Positions 48,486 through 61,744 are shown, counted from the first letter of the stretch. The stretch: 64,000 nucleotides of DNA from Cacajao melanocephalus (GCA_963573385.1 CAUYLG010009003.1:1-64000), one strand, 5' to 3'. Translations and numbers: made by a program. The notes: generated from the sequence alone by a model not told the origin.

Positions 48486-51400
48486 CCTGCATAATTAGCC
48501 GGTATGTCCAGAGTTATTGACCTGTAAGCTGTGATTAGTGCTAAGAATACCAGGTGCTCCGAGAAATTAATTGAGAGTGGTAAATGTGGGTTCAGAGAAG
48601 TCTATATAGAGAATAGTTAAAAGTAGCCAGTGAAGTGTGAACGAAACAGAGACTGGACCCAGTCACAGAGCTTGATGTGTTCGGCTTTTATCTGACCAGA
48701 GGAAATTTCCAGATAACATTCATTCAATCTTTAATCTATGCTCTTAACTCTTTCCGGGACTTACTATTTGCCTGCATTGCTCTTTGTACCTGTCTGACTA
48801 TACAACCTAAAGGAGCCCTCCACTTGCTTTTCTGTAGCTTTGAATCCAGTCCCTTTTTAAAATGTTTTCTAGAAAAGAGGAAGATAAATGTGTTTCTGTC
48901 AATTGCATTCTGCTGGGGGCTAAGTCACGTTGCAGCTGTGTTTGTGATGCTGAAGGCGTCATTCTTGTGACTGTGAGAGGATGGGTCTTTCTAGAAGTCA
49001 GCACACATAATTCCTTAGAGAAAGAATCTTGGGCTTTTCACTGTCAGAGTCATCCTCATCCTGGTTTTAGCCTTTCCTGGATAGGGATAGGTTTCAGCCA
49101 CCAGAACTCTGACAGGTCTCTTAACTTATTGCTTCTTGATATGATATAACTCCACAACCTGAGCTCTTCTCTACTTCATTTCATAGCCAGTCTGGTCTTA
49201 ATCAGACATTTGAGGGAATACATCTATCTATATCTTTCTTGCTTCCACAATCTGAATCACACAAATTCTTTTCTGGCAGTTATTTTGAATTTTTCTTCTT
49301 TATGTGACCTGATGATATTCACTCCTGCCTGGATGTTAAGAACTATTATTCTTTTCCACATATCCTAATTTGTAAGACCTGTACCTCTCCAAGAAAATCT
49401 TCTTTGCTTAACTCATTTCATTAAACTTAATTTGTAGTCTCCAGGCATATTTGTATGTTATTTACCTGCTATCCTTTGAATGCAATAATATGCCTTAATA
49501 TGTGTATCTGTTTCTTTTTTCTAGCAAGATAGTATACTCTTTAAGGGTGAGCATTATGCCTTTATAAAATAACTTTTTCACAGAATCCTGTATGTTGATC
49601 AACCCCGGACACACAAGAACGTGTCTTAAATAACTAATACTGTGTTAATTATTTATTCAGTTGTCTGCGAATTATTTTGTGTAGCGCCACCTTGAATTTA
49701 GTTTGTCAGCTAAAAATATATCCTTTATTTTATATTAACTAAGGATAAACAAGTTAATCATTGATTGACCTTTCTTAACTTTCTTACTGTTGGCATTGAG
49801 GAGTATTAGCCTTTATATACTTTGGTTTCCACTGCCCTTTAAATAAATGTCTGAATGCGGCAATTAACTGAATAGCTTCTTAAGAAAAAACTCATAGCAA
49901 AAGCAAACTAAACAAAGTAGTAAACCTACCAACCAACATAAAACAATTTTGAGGAGAATAGAAAAAATTATTTTGGGTCATCTTTTAGAGAAGCTAGCAA
50001 GGTTCCTGCATTAGTAAGGTTGATCCAAGATTACCCCTAAGTTTCTTTCTAAGATGCTGTTTTAAAATTTACAGGAGAAATTAAGAAGATTAAAAGGAAT
50101 GTTAATTAGCAAAGTAAGTTGAAAAATTAGACCTTTGGAATTTGTTGTGAGAAGGGCAATAGTTATTATGAGTTAGATGCTAAGTGCTGTGTGATGCTCT
50201 CAAAGCAACCATGATAAATTATTGTGTGTAATTTATTATACATATCAGAAAATACATTGCAATGTGAGCTGATATCAGTAGCACTGGCTGAGGAATTTGT
50301 CTAGAATATTATGTGAGATTGAGTAAGCAGTGGACTCATTAGTAACTTAGGTTTTTTCAAGAGACTGTGTTTTTCTTCCTATGAGGTTTTTTATTACAAT
50401 TTCAAACTAGAAAATGAAGAATTTTAAAGATATATTTACTTTAAAATTTACATTATGTCTTTACATATTTACATTATTATATTATTCAGTTGTCTTGGTG
50501 AGACTTCTGCCCTCTGAAATTACTGAGATAATACCAGTATTTTCCAAAAGATGAAGGACAGAATTTGACTTCTATTTGAAGCAGTGTTTTATAAATTCTT
50601 GATTAATAAATATTTTGGGCTTTTGACTTTTTAGTTATTTTTGGCTGATGTGAAATGCTGATAATCTATTGTTTGTTAACCTAGTTACAAGCTACATTTC
50701 CTATTATGCTCAGCGTTAGTTTATAAAGAATAATTTATACTAAACACGCAAAAGCGTGCCTCAGGTAAGGATTAATCCATAAGCCCCTAGAGATTACCAT
50801 TTTTCACAGAATCTTTGCAACCTGAGTCTTTTCATGTACTGATTCAAAGCACATCATTGAATTCATATTTGGAAGAGAATAAAACATATTCTTGCATTTT
50901 TTTTCTTAGCAGTTATAGAAGCTCTTGTATGCTGTGGCTTCTTAGCTCTGGCATACCTTGAAAATCTTTATTTCACATTACTCCTGAAAATTATTTTTAA
51001 AATCATCCTCTGTTTTAACTGCCTTTTTCCCCTTAGATATTCTAACTTTATCTCCATTCCAGTGCATTGAGTATCAGCTCTGCTTATAGACAAATTGTTT
51101 CACTGCCCTTGAGAGCATTTCCTTAAAACTTCAAAAGTATCTCTCCACCTGCACCAAGCAGTGAGCCTGCTGGAGAGAGGTTGAAGGAGTGGTGAGTGAG
51201 TATATGAGTGCTGGGGATGGGGACAGAGGAAGCTTGGAAAAGCAGAGAAAGAGAGAGTTCAAGAGCAGGCCAGGGTGTAACCAAGAGCAAAGATTGTGAA
51301 TAGAAAATACATCTCAGTTGCAAGGTGAAGGGTAGGGGTCTCCAAGAATTCTGACTATGAATATCATTTAAAATGCGCAGCTCACTTGAAAACATTTTAT

Positions 51401-51749
51401 AATTGATAAGAATTATCAGCTCATAATCTTAACTATATTTTGTAACCCATTAGAAATTAGAAGGAAATGTGGCCATGAAAACTAATAGGATAACAATGAG
51501 GCTGATAGGATGATGGAATTGGATTATCACAGGAAATGAAAACTTGGTTGAAGACCCACCGTTATCATTTGTTTAATATTATGCTTTCCCTTGTCTGGAA
51601 CATTGTCTGAGACCTCATCTGACATTCCTGAGGGAAAAACATATGACAGTCAGAAGGAGGACTGGGCAAGACCAATGTGTCCTCACAAAAGAGATTTTCC
51701 TGTGCATTTGTAGGACTACCGATCCGTTGGTTAATTACTGACCCACACT
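48486..51749. other. Unannotated AT-rich stretch
   Basis: No confident element. 'agtatactctttaagggt' near 49532 faintly recalls L2. Frames up to 97 codons show no domain. Confidence 0.4.
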
Positions 51750-51972
51750 AAGCAATTTATTGTGTATGCCAGCTACTGTTCTAGCAATTCCATGTATGTT
51801 AGCTCATATCAACTCTATGAGGTCACTACTACTACTATTGCCACTAAAATAAGGAGGAAACAGGCACAGAGAAGTGAAGTAACTTGAGTAAGATCATATA
51901 GCCAGGAAATAGGAACTGGGTTTTGATCATAGGCAGTCTGGCTCTAGAATCTTCATTCTTAATCACTGTTGT
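51750..51972 (-). mobile_element. MIR SINE
   Basis: Antisense MIR: 'caactctatgaggtcacta' (51810-51828), 'ggcacagagaagtgaagta' and 'ggcagtctggctctagaat'. Confidence 0.88.
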
Positions 51973-52261
51973 CTCCTTCCTGTCTAATATAGCACAGTAA
52001 GGGCTTGGTTCCATGAGAATCACATTCTAATTGGTGAAGACACAGGGCTATGATTCCTTTCTTATGGCCTCTGTTGATGGAGACTCCGCATTCGTCTTTA
52101 GCTTCTATATTCTTATTAATTCAATGAAATACATAATGATACAGTATACATTGCAAAGACCAATACAAGTATTATTTAATTATCTCCCAAACAGGGGAAT
52201 TTGTCCCTTAAGTCCTTTTTAAATTTAAGTTTCTTTCTATTTTAAATATTGTATGAATAGA

Positions 52262-52475
52262 GGATTCTGCTCTACCAAAAAGGGTAGGCACTAGCCACAT
52301 GTGGCTATTAAAATTAAAATTAAAATAAAATAAAACTTAAAACTCAGTTTCTTAGTCTCTCTAATTGCATTTCATATGCTCAATTGCCCTGTGTCGCTAG
52401 TGGCTATTGTCTCCAGCAGCACAGCTATAGAATATGCTCCTCCTAGCAGGAAGTTCCATTGGCCAGCACTAGACA
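52262..52475. mobile_element. hAT-like MITE (TAGCCACATGTGGCTA family), fullest copy
   Basis: 'tagccacatgtggctatta' (52293-52311), an AT-rich middle of TTAAAA units, then 'gtgtcgctagtggctattg' (52391-52409) and 'gaagttccattgg' near the end. The best-preserved of three copies. Confidence 0.65.
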
Positions 52476-52915
52476 GATTACAAAAGGGAGCATTTCCTTT
52501 CAAATGAGGCAACATAGTAATGAAATCATGTTGGCATTGGACTATCTTATTTTTAAGCTTATAGAATTAATATGATATAATGTCTTTTCCCCTTAGTCTT
52601 CTTGGTTACTTATTAATTCCTTTAAGTAAATTTCCTTGTTCTTGTTCTGTTTTTTTTCCTCCCTTTTTCTACTTCAGCTCCTCCCATACTGAGTCTGTGT
52701 GAAAGCAGCTGCCAGAGCCCATTAAATGCATCAACACCTTTGCCTTTAGGCAGTTTGCTTCCAGCCTTGCTTCCTCAGACAAACTTTGCTGACCTGTAAG
52801 AGGATTCTCTGGTATAGCCAGATTGGACCTGAGGTTCTGCATCACCCTTGAATATGTATTTTTTTCTCCCTTAAAACTGTTCACACTTTCTTTTTAAAAT
52901 ATTTTTGTAGTTCCT
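52476..52915. other. Unannotated stretch
   Basis: No recognisable element. Confidence 0.4.
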
Positions 52916-53075
52916 CCTATTATTATTATTATTATTTATTTATTTTTATTTTTTAAAATAAAGACGGGGTTTCACCATGTTGGTCAGGCTGGTCTTGAAC
53001 TCCTGACCTCAGGTGATCTGCCTGCCTTGGCCTCCAAAGTGCTTGGATTACAGGCGTGAGCCACCACACCCAGCC
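52916..53075 (-). mobile_element. Truncated Alu with (TTA)n/(TTTA)n tail
   Basis: Antisense left-arm Alu from 'gacggggtttcacca' to 'gccaccacacccagcc'. Only about 110 bp of Alu remains, next to a TTA/TTTA run at 52916-52950. Confidence 0.9.
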
Positions 53076-53216
53076 AATATGTTAGTTTTACCCTTCATAT
53101 TTAATGTACATGTCAAAGATGGTATCTAGAATCTAGATTATATTTAGCAAGCCACACAAGATGAACAATTTTATGTATCTTTTAGGTCAGTAAATGCTTT
53201 AAGAGTGCCTTGAGCT

Positions 53217-53535
53217 TTTTTTTTTTTTTTTTTTTTTATTTTTTATTCCCGGGCTAACTGTGTTGCCCATGCTGGAGTACACTGGCATGATCTTGGCTCA
53301 GTGCAATCTCTCCCTCCTGGGCTCTAGTGATCCTCTCACCTCAGCCCCCCAAGTGTTTGGGACTATAGTTGCAAGCCACCATAACAAGCTAATTTTTGTG
53401 TTTTTTTGTAGAGATGGGATTTCACTACGTTGCCCAGGCTGGTCTCAAACTCCTGAGCTAAAGCCATCCATTTGCCTTGGCCTCCCAAAGTGCTAGCATT
53501 ACAGGTGCGATTACAGCCAGGATTACAGGCCTGGG
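53217..53535 (-). mobile_element. AluJ-like SINE
   Basis: Antisense Alu with a long T-run (53217-53237), 'gatcttggctcagtgcaat' and 'ggcctcccaaagtgctagc'. The right end repeats a 'gattacag' segment (53509-53529), a small duplication. Confidence 0.92.
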
Positions 53536-53625
53536 TGCCTTGCACATTTTAACAGACCATTTGCCCAGTCACAGGTGGCAGAAATTTAAAAGAAGCCCTC
53601 TAATTTTTAAAGTCAAATAAACAGG

Positions 53626-53918
53626 GCTGGGCACGGTGGCTCACACCTGTAACACCAGCACTTTGGGAGACTGAGTAGGGAGGATCACTTGAAGCCAGGA
53701 GTTCAAAGCCAGCCTGGTCAGCATAGTGAGACCTTGTCTCTAAAGAAAAAAAAAAAGTACTGCCAGATGTGATGGCCTATGCCTGTAGTCCTAGCTCCTT
53801 GGGAAGCTGAACTGAGGAGATCAGTTGAGCCTGGGAGTTTGAGGTTACAGTGAGCTATGAAAGCACCACTGTATTCCAGCCTGGGTGACAGAGTGAGACC
53901 TTGTCTCTAAAAAATTTT
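53626..53918 (+). mobile_element. AluJ-like SINE
   Basis: Sense Alu from 'ggctgggcacggtggctca' to 'gagaccttgtctctaaaaa', with the A-rich linker at 53742-53756. Many mutations and J-type sites indicate an old copy. Confidence 0.94.
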
Positions 53919-53992
53919 GTTTTTAAATACAAAATGGGATGGACTGTTTGATAAGGCACTACCACTGGAAGACATTGAACAGGGACTGGAGC

Positions 53993-54700
53993 ATTCATTT
54001 ATTTATTTGTTAATCCAACAAACATGTGTTTACCACTACTAAGGGCTCACACTGTGCAGGACACTGAAGATACAGAGTTAAAAGCACATTTCTAACCTTA
54101 AAGAACCAATAGGCTGGTTGGAAATGGAGAACTAGACAAGCACAGTGCAATGGAGTAAATGCGCCAATTAGAGGTTCATAGTCTGTTTGAATGAGATTGT
54201 GAATGTAAAACAATGCTGGGAAGACAAGGAGCTGGGAAGGTCTTCTGGAGGAGTGGATCCTTGAAATGCATCCTGCAGGACATGTCCAGATAAAGGTTTG
54301 TAACAGCATGAACTTAGTTGGTGGCAGATGGTTGTGGAGTCACTGATGTGAGATGAGACTGAAGTCTGAGCTAGATTATGAAGAGCCTCATGTGCTCTGC
54401 CATGAAGTTCAGATTGTGTCCTTGAAGAAAATAGCATGCTATTGAAGTATTTAAACAGAGTAGTAGTGGTCACCATCAGATTGAAATTTTAGATCACATA
54501 CAATATGCCAGCTATTGAACTGGAGGCAGAAATACTGGCGAAGAGGTTATTATGGTAACCCAGGTGAGTGGTAAGGAGAGCTTGAACTAACTAAGGCCAT
54601 GGCGGTGGGGAGAAAGAAATGATGGCTGGAGTAGATTTAAGAGGAATTTGGAGTTTGAAACAGTCGGACTTTGTGACTCATTGAATGAGGACAATTAAGC
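53993..54700 (-). mobile_element. L2 LINE (antisense), about 0.7 kb
   Basis: Antisense L2 3' end: 'aatccaacaaacatgtgtt' (54013-54031), 'actgaagatacagagtta', 'attatgaagagcctcatg', then 'ttattatggtaacccaggt' (54547-54565) and 'gaaatgatggctgg'. Non-coding; open frames here are chance. Confidence 0.8.
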
Positions 54701-54954
54701 ACAGTGAGGGGTGTAGGATAATTATGAGGTTTCCATCAAATATATTGCTGCAGAAATGTCTCCATGGGCAAAAGACTAGGTTAAATAATATCTATAGTCT
54801 TTTACAGGTCTACGAGATACAATTTAAAATTTTATTAACTTTCAGAACTCCTGACAGCTTCCACTAATAATCGTAAAATGTAATAAAGCTAACATTTAAC
54901 ACATATAGTATGATGGGATATCATTTTCCATATATTACGTTATGAGAACATTAA

Positions 54955-55600
54955 CCATACGGTATTCAATATTGGCAAGGTTGCTGTACAATCATGTATT
55001 TCTAATAAAAGTATAAATTGGTATAAATCTTTTGGAAAACAAATTGGTACTATGAACCAAAAGCTATAAATATGTTCAAACTGCCATAAGTTTATATCGA
55101 GGATATAGAATACAGAATATAAGAAGAAAGTTGTAGCAAGGAAGTGTGTATTGCAGTGATATTTAGACCTGTGAAATACTGGTCATGACCTAAATATCCA
55201 AGAAGAAGGAGAAGAGTAAGTAAAATTGGTTACATCAATTCTATGGGATATTAGGTAGCTAAGAAAATGATGACTCTCAGGACTATACAAGGAACTATGC
55301 ATTAAGACTTAACCCACATCGTAGGTTCAAAATTGAGTGTTCTTTTTGTTCCTTCTCTTGTGATAGCATGGAAGAATACTAATGATATAATGCTCAGTGG
55401 GAAACCAAACACAAAAAGTATATACACATTAATAATAACCAATAATTATGGATTTGTGTGGATAAAGACTGAAATAATAATTTTTTAATGCTAGGATGAT
55501 AAGAATATGAGCAACACTTTTTTTCTTATAAATTTTTCTTTATGTCTTTGTGCTGTGATTCCACAATGATGTTTTCACAATTAGAAAAGTAAAATATACC
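54955..55600 (+). mobile_element. L1M 3' end (sense)
   Basis: 'ttggcaaggttgctgtaca' (54972-54990), 'aaattggtactatgaac', 'cctaaatatccaagaagaa' and 'gatataatgctcagtggga' (55383-55401) follow the sense L1MC/ME 3' UTR order to 'acaattagaaaagtaaaat'. Confidence 0.75.
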
Positions 55601-56405
55601 AAGTCAGTTTTATTTCGGTTTCAGAATTGTATTGTTTAGATCTTCAGTTTTCCCACAGATTGCTTGTTATTATCCTTCCCAGTTTAGAAGAGTTAGATAT
55701 TTAATAATAGAACACATGTGCAGCAATTCTAGTACTGCATTCTGCTTTCTAAAAATTCATTCAGCACAAATTTCACAGAAGCCCACCTACACTTTTTGAG
55801 CTATTTAATTTTTCACAGTTTTATGCCTGTGTTGTGCTATGACACCCATGCAAAAATAACTTGAATGCTAACCATTCTGAAGAAAAATAGAAGAAATCTT
55901 TGTTATAGCTGTGAAAATTGTGAATCAAGTGGTATTTTGGGGAGTTTTTCATGTTTAATAAATGAAAAACATGAAGAAAAACTTCCTGTTTTGAGATCTT
56001 GTTCTCTTCTGTCACATTCTACCTGAAGTTATTAACCACCATCTCCCTTCCCTTCATTTCTATACCTTTTCTGTCTCCCTGTGTCTCTTCTTTGCCTGCT
56101 TTTCTTCTGGTCTCACATACGTTGTGTTCTTGCCTGCTTAGTTCCCCAGACATTCACTGGGGCCTTTTTTTTCCCCCTGGAGTATTGTGAAGTAGCATTT
56201 ATTTGGCTATGGATTTGGCTCTTATACGGGCCAGTGACCTCTTTCTCCTTCGTTTTTCTCATTCAACTTCTTATATACATTGTAAGCTCAGAGAGGCTCC
56301 CAAGTTCATTAATTTCCTTTGCACATTGCTGTGTACAATTAGAGCCAGATATGAATCTGATTCTTATTGACATCATCAGCTTCTAAGATTAGTTTTTTTT
56401 TCTAA
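55601..56405. other. Unannotated stretch
   Basis: No gene or confident repeat. A small inverted repeat occurs near 55950-55976. Confidence 0.4.
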
Positions 56406-56518
56406 GAAGAGAGAGAGAGTCAGAAGGAAGGGAGAAAGGAAGGAAGGAGGAAGGAAGGAAGGAAAGAAAGAAGGAAGGAAGGAAGGAAAGAAAGAAAAGG
56501 AATAAAGGCAGGCAGGCA
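56406..56518. repeat. (GGAA)n-rich purine microsatellite
   Basis: Mixed GGAA, GAAA, AGGA and GA units, with a GGCA end at 56505-56518. Confidence 0.93.
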
Positions 56519-58013
56519 GTATCACCCATGTGAGGATAATGGATATGAGTTGGGGAGGGTGAGAAAAACCTGTTACTAGAATACAATGTGCCAACCTGAT
56601 ATCACACGAGTTACTATATCTGGGACATCCATGAGATCCAGAGGGATTATACAGTCTAATCCCTGTCATAGAGTGACATAATGCAGGAAAATAACTTAAT
56701 AGTTTTTGAGTTACATGATTGTTCCCAATTTTATGCCCAAGTGATGTTTGAAATCCATGAGATTTAAAATGAATATTTATTATTTGGTATTGAAATGAAG
56801 GAATGCCTTATGAATCCAATACCTTTTATTTCTTTCATCACTTGGATACCAAATTCTCTCTCAACTGAGATCCAGTCCCCTTGCCTGGCATGGGCCTCAG
56901 CGTGAGACCTTTCTCCCTATTGCTGATGTTTGATTCTCCTTTTTCTTGTGTAAGTGATGAGGAGCAAGGAGTCTCTTCATTCAGCAAGGAGTCTAGACGT
57001 AGGTGGCCCATTTGCTGTTGGAAAAGAAACCATTCCAGATCCTTTCTGGAGAGCTGTGAGGTAATTAATTCCAGAGCCTCTATGTCTACCATATATTAAA
57101 AAATACATGTAGATGTATTTGAATCACAGATTAATGGAATCTGTGATTTATTTCTCAAATAGAACTCATCAAGTTTCAATCTGAATGGGTTAGCTCAGAT
57201 TTTGCCAAGAAGCTTTCCCAAACCTCGCCTCTTCCTAAAAGCACTCATGCCAGAGTTTCAAGCTCTATCTGGAGGGGTTGGAAGACAGCCACTGATATAT
57301 TTCACACTCCACTCTCTTATAAAACACTACTGAACACCTACCAAAGTTATAAACTTGCATACCGCATAGCTGGGACACTAGAGTAAACTCTGCCAAGGCA
57401 CATGGCTGCAAATACCTACCTCTGGGTCTGCACATGTTTTGCTGTTGTCTGAAGCCATTTTGCTCACTGAACTTCATTTTCTTGTGGCCCTTGAAGTGCT
57501 TTAAAATGATTACTTGGGCAATAATTATGTCTTTATGTGAGAGGATTTTTATTTTCTTTATTATAACAACAAACATAATATTGCAAACAATATCCAGATA
57601 AAGTGTCAGTGGTGATTTTGATTAAATGATAGGTCTTATTTGTCATTAAAACCAGGTACTGATATATCTGAAAAGAATCTTTGACATTTGGGTATGAGAC
57701 CAATTAGGGACAGGTTAGTAGCTTAGTGTTGACTTACATGAAAAGCAGATGCTTTAAACACAGGCTCAACATGGATTTTTATGTGGTTCTTATTATTGTA
57801 GTCAATGCATATTATTTTCTGGGTTTTGTTCCTAAGAAGATTACGTAAGCACCTGTTATGCCACCAAAACAAACAAACAAATATCAGTGTAAGATGATAC
57901 AGGCACAGGCATAAAGGTATAGAAAAATTTTAAAGAGAAACCTGGTTACAGAAGATGCTTCCCTAACATATAGGACTAAAATAATCTTACTATCTTTAAA
58001 CTCTTTTTTCCTC
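56519..58013. other. Unannotated stretch
   Basis: No gene or family seen; includes a perfect hairpin at 57122-57148. Confidence 0.4.
57122..57148. repeat. Perfect 11-bp inverted repeat
   Basis: 'aatcacagatt' at 57122-57132 and 'aatctgtgatt' at 57138-57148, with a 5-nt loop. Confidence 0.9.
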
Positions 58014-58419
58014 TGTATTGGTTTGTTCTTGCACTGATATAAAGAAATACCTAAGACTGGGTAATTTATAAAGACGAGGTTTATTCACTCATGATTCTGC
58101 AGGCTGAACAGGAAGCATAGTGGCATCTGCTTCTGGGGAGGCCTCAGGGAGCTTTTACTCATGGTGGAAGGCAAAGTGGGACCAGGTGTCTTACATGGCA
58201 GACACAAGACCAAGAGAGGAATGGGGAGGTGCTACACGCTTTTAAATAAGATCTTGTGAGAACCCACTCACTGTACAGTACCGAGGGTGGATGGTGCTAA
58301 ACCGTTCATGAGAACTCTGCCCCAGTGATCCAATCACCTCCCACCAGGCCTCACCTCCAGCACTGGGGATTACATTTCATCGTGGGATTTGGGTGAGAAC
58401 ACGTTTAAAAACCGTATCA
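58014..58419 (-). mobile_element. MaLR LTR (MST/THE1-like)
   Basis: Antisense LTR: 'aagactgggtaatttataaa' (58053-58072), 'catctgcttctggggaggc' (58123-58141), 'gatccaatcacctcccacc' (58327-58345), ending 'accgtatca'. About 406 bp; a solo LTR. Confidence 0.9.
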
Positions 58420-58439
58420 TACCCTCTCCCACTCAGTGA

Positions 58440-60690
58440 CCTTAAAAATCAGGGCCCCAAACATGTATTTTACTCAAGTGATATTGTATATAGTGTTTCT
58501 GGGCTTAACAAAAACCACTGCCCCCCCTCCACTTTTGAACCTTGATCTCCAGGAACAATTTATTTCCAACTCCTTTAGCTGTTTTTCTGGTATTTGTCTC
58601 CATTTTTCACATAACATGTTTATGTTGCTCTTTATTTTTTTTTTTTAGCTTTCATTTTGATTGTCTACTATGGAAGATGATGATTTAACTCCCCACAATA
58701 CACACATTGCTCATGTATGTGCATATGAACACACATACACTTCGTTTCCTCCAATCTCTCCAGTAGGATTGTATCATAATTCCAGTTTCATTAGTATTCA
58801 GTGCTTGTGTTATCATGATTCTGCACTCGATGTTGCAGTTAATCTAGATAGTGCACTAAAATACTATTTCTATTCTTATACATTTTGCTTTTCCTGAAAT
58901 TAATCATTTCTTGCTTTGTCATATGCTTAGATTTCTATATAACTTATCAGTTCATCCTCAACTCTGACAGAACAGTACATATCCTTTCAGTGTATCCAAA
59001 CACCTCAAACAGCCCATCTGGTTTCTTTTCTTGGAGATTCTTCTAGAGGCTTCCATTTTCCTGCTCTAATCTAGATGGAATGATCTATGGGCCTTCGATG
59101 GCTGTTAACTCTGCTTCTCTTCATCATCACTTTAGAAATCCCCTTTATTTCTCCCGTGCTGAATTCCCTGCTACTTGGATTCTAGGTCTTGTTTGTTCCT
59201 GTTTCCTTCCTCGGTTGGAAAGCTCCCTTCCCTCCTTCAGAAGTTACCTTAAAAAGTTGTGCATGGAAGGTGAATAATTTTTTGGGCTTTCTTCATATTT
59301 GAAATAGCCTTTATTCTACCCACACACTTGATTTATAGTTTGGCTTGCTTTCTTTTCATTTCAGATAAAACTCACTTTATTTATAATTTTGAAGATGTTG
59401 CTCCATTTTCTTCTGACTTTACAATATTGCTGTGGAAAATCCTGAAGCCATTCTGAGCCTTAATCCTTCTCTGTAATCTGTTTTTACTCTCAAGTGTTTT
59501 AAAATTCTGTGTTAATGTTCCTTCATATAGGGTTTTCTTCCCTCCTCTTCCTTCCCTTTTCTTTTTGCTGGCATTTTAGAAGTATTTTCAATCTAAAAAT
59601 TCATGTTCTTCAGTTCTCAGAAATATTCTTAAATTTTTCTTTGGTAATGGCCTCCCTTTATTTTCTCTTTTGGGTATTTCAAAATTGGAAAGTTAAACTT
59701 CTGAATGAATTCTCTAATTTTATCATTTTCTTTTGTTTTATTTCCTAAAATATTTTCTCAACTTGCTGTTATATCTTATCTTTTGAGATATTTCTATCTA
59801 ACTTTACCTTTTTAATTTCTAGGAGCTATTTCTTCCTATTCTTGTTTCATGGACACACTGTCTTGTCTCTGAGGATATTAATATTCTTGAAGTTATCTCT
59901 GTATGTCTTATTTCTATGTCCTCTAAGTTCATCTCTTCTGTTTGTTTTGGTTTCTGATGTTCACACTAGAGGCTCCCCTCAAATGTCTGCTGTGACATTA
60001 AGAGTGAGGTGGTGACATGGTGTTTGTGAGCCCTGAAAGTGAGGACAAGTTCATTGGCCAGTGGGCTTTACTTTAGCTTGAGCAGGTAGAATTGGTCATT
60101 TAGTTGGGAGACATCCACATATGAGTATCAGTATGTCATCATCCTTGGGCCAGCTTCTCCAGAGAAGACTATTCCAATTTCCTGCATGGGGTTTAGTGGG
60201 AGCAGAGGTGGGTTGGGGGAGATAAGTTAGGCTATTGCCATCTGGATGTTAAACAGGGAAAGGGGACCAGGGACTATCCATTCAGTATGCAGACTTTCAC
60301 TCTGTGGAAACTTTCTATGTCTTCAGCTGTGTCTGATGTCCCTGAGTTCATCCTCTACAGAAAATGACTCTCTGATCTTCTGTGCAGAGGGACTAGAGTT
60401 GAGGGAAGGGACTTTAGAGATTTTTAACCAATTCCATTTGCAGCACCACCTTCTGGAGTCTCTGATACCTCCACCCCCGGGCCTTCCTCATGTTAACACA
60501 GCTCTGTTTCTGTTGGCCTCAGCCCCAGCCCCACTCCTTGTGGGCTCTCATTGAGCTTTTTCTATTCTGGTAAGTCAATTGCAACTTGGTAAGCATCTGC
60601 TTTTTGACTTTCAAAACGTTGATGACATTTCTCTCCTCTTTTCCCTGCTTTTTTTTTTATACTAGACAATTTAGTCGGGTATTTGGAGAA
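58440..60690 (-). mobile_element. Probable L1M-type LINE block (antisense)
   Basis: The T-rich plus strand with 'gatgttgctccattttctt' (59393-59411), 'cctcaaatgtctgctgtg' (59977-59994) and 'aggagctatttcttcct' (59820-59836) recalls an antisense old L1 segment. It continues through 'gagagactattcc'-like text to 60690. Frames are short. The assignment is from memory and tentative, particularly for 58440-59280. Confidence 0.45.
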
Positions 60691-60697
60691 TGTAGAG

Positions 60698-61115
60698 TAT
60701 GTTAGCTCAGGTTGCTAAAACAAAATACCATAAACTGAGTGGCTTAAACAAGAGACATTTATTTATCACAGTTCCGGAGTCCGGAAAGTCTGAGATTAGG
60801 ATGTTAGCCTGATTGGATTCTTGGTGAGGGCTCTCTTCCTGCCTTGCAGACAATGGCCTTCTCACTGTGTTCCTGCATGATGAGGGAGACAGAGAAAGAG
60901 GGGTGCGGGGAGAGAGAGAGGAGAGGGGAGAGAGGAAGAGAGAGAGAGATCAATCTGAACTTTCCTCTTCTATTAAGAACACTAATCCCATGTCGGAGTC
61001 TTACCCTCGTGACTTCATCTAAACCTAATTACCCTCTAAAGGCAATACTAGTATTTTAGAGGGGGAGGGCATCAACATGTGAATTTTATGGGTACACAGA
61101 CATTCAATTCATAAC
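60698..61115 (-). mobile_element. MLT1-type MaLR LTR
   Basis: Antisense MLT1: 'aaataccataaactgagtgg' (60724-60743), 'cttaaacaagagacattta', a GA-rich inner tract (60885-60950), 'catgtgaattttatgggt' and 'aattcataac' at the end. Confidence 0.85.
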
Positions 61116-61744
61116 CTGGAAGTAAACGAATGTGCTCTATTTTCCATGCTCAACAAGAGGCCAGGACATACAACAGTCCTTTTTTTGGTGCTACTACTAT
61201 TAGTGAGTCTCAGGGTAACAAGACAGTAGTAATTGAAAGGGTGCCGTATCAGGGGACTCACCTCCATTTTCAGGTTTTTAAAATGGGAAAGACAGAGTAA
61301 GAGAAGGGCAAAGGAAGGGAGAGAAAGGGAAAGTGGAGTAGGATAAGGAAATAGGAGAGAGAAATGGACGAGGAGAGGAAAAGCGAAGCTATTATTGAAT
61401 AGTAAAATGGAAGCCTTTGTCACTCCCCACACCCTTTCATTTGTTTTTGAACTGACAAGAGAACTGTAGTGTTTCAATGAACTGTTCACCAGACCCCTAG
61501 CACCTGAGCAAGGCTCCATATACTTACAAAAATGTTTCTAAGTTTCCCAGTCATGCTTTGACTTGTGAAGTCAGGGTGTATCATTTTGAATTGGAAAAGT
61601 TTTCTGCTGTACCCTCTGGTTCGTCTCTTATAGGGTTTTCAAAAAGCAATTTATTGTGTTTTACATGATGTTCTATTCCCATATTAGAACTTACATAATT
61701 CACAGTACTCATGGGAGGCAGCTATGTGGTGTATTCATAGAAAC
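61116..61744. other. Unannotated stretch with purine-rich run
   Basis: Contains the GA-rich tract at 61278-61392. A minus-strand frame of 136 codons (61109-61519) crosses it, shows no domain and is not called. Confidence 0.4.
61278..61392. repeat. GA-rich low-complexity tract
   Basis: More than 90% purine on the plus strand across about 115 bp. Confidence 0.85.

Noticed and set aside
61109..61519. 136-codon minus-strand frame
   Set aside because: Crosses a GA-rich tract, giving Ser/Leu/Pro-rich low-complexity sequence.
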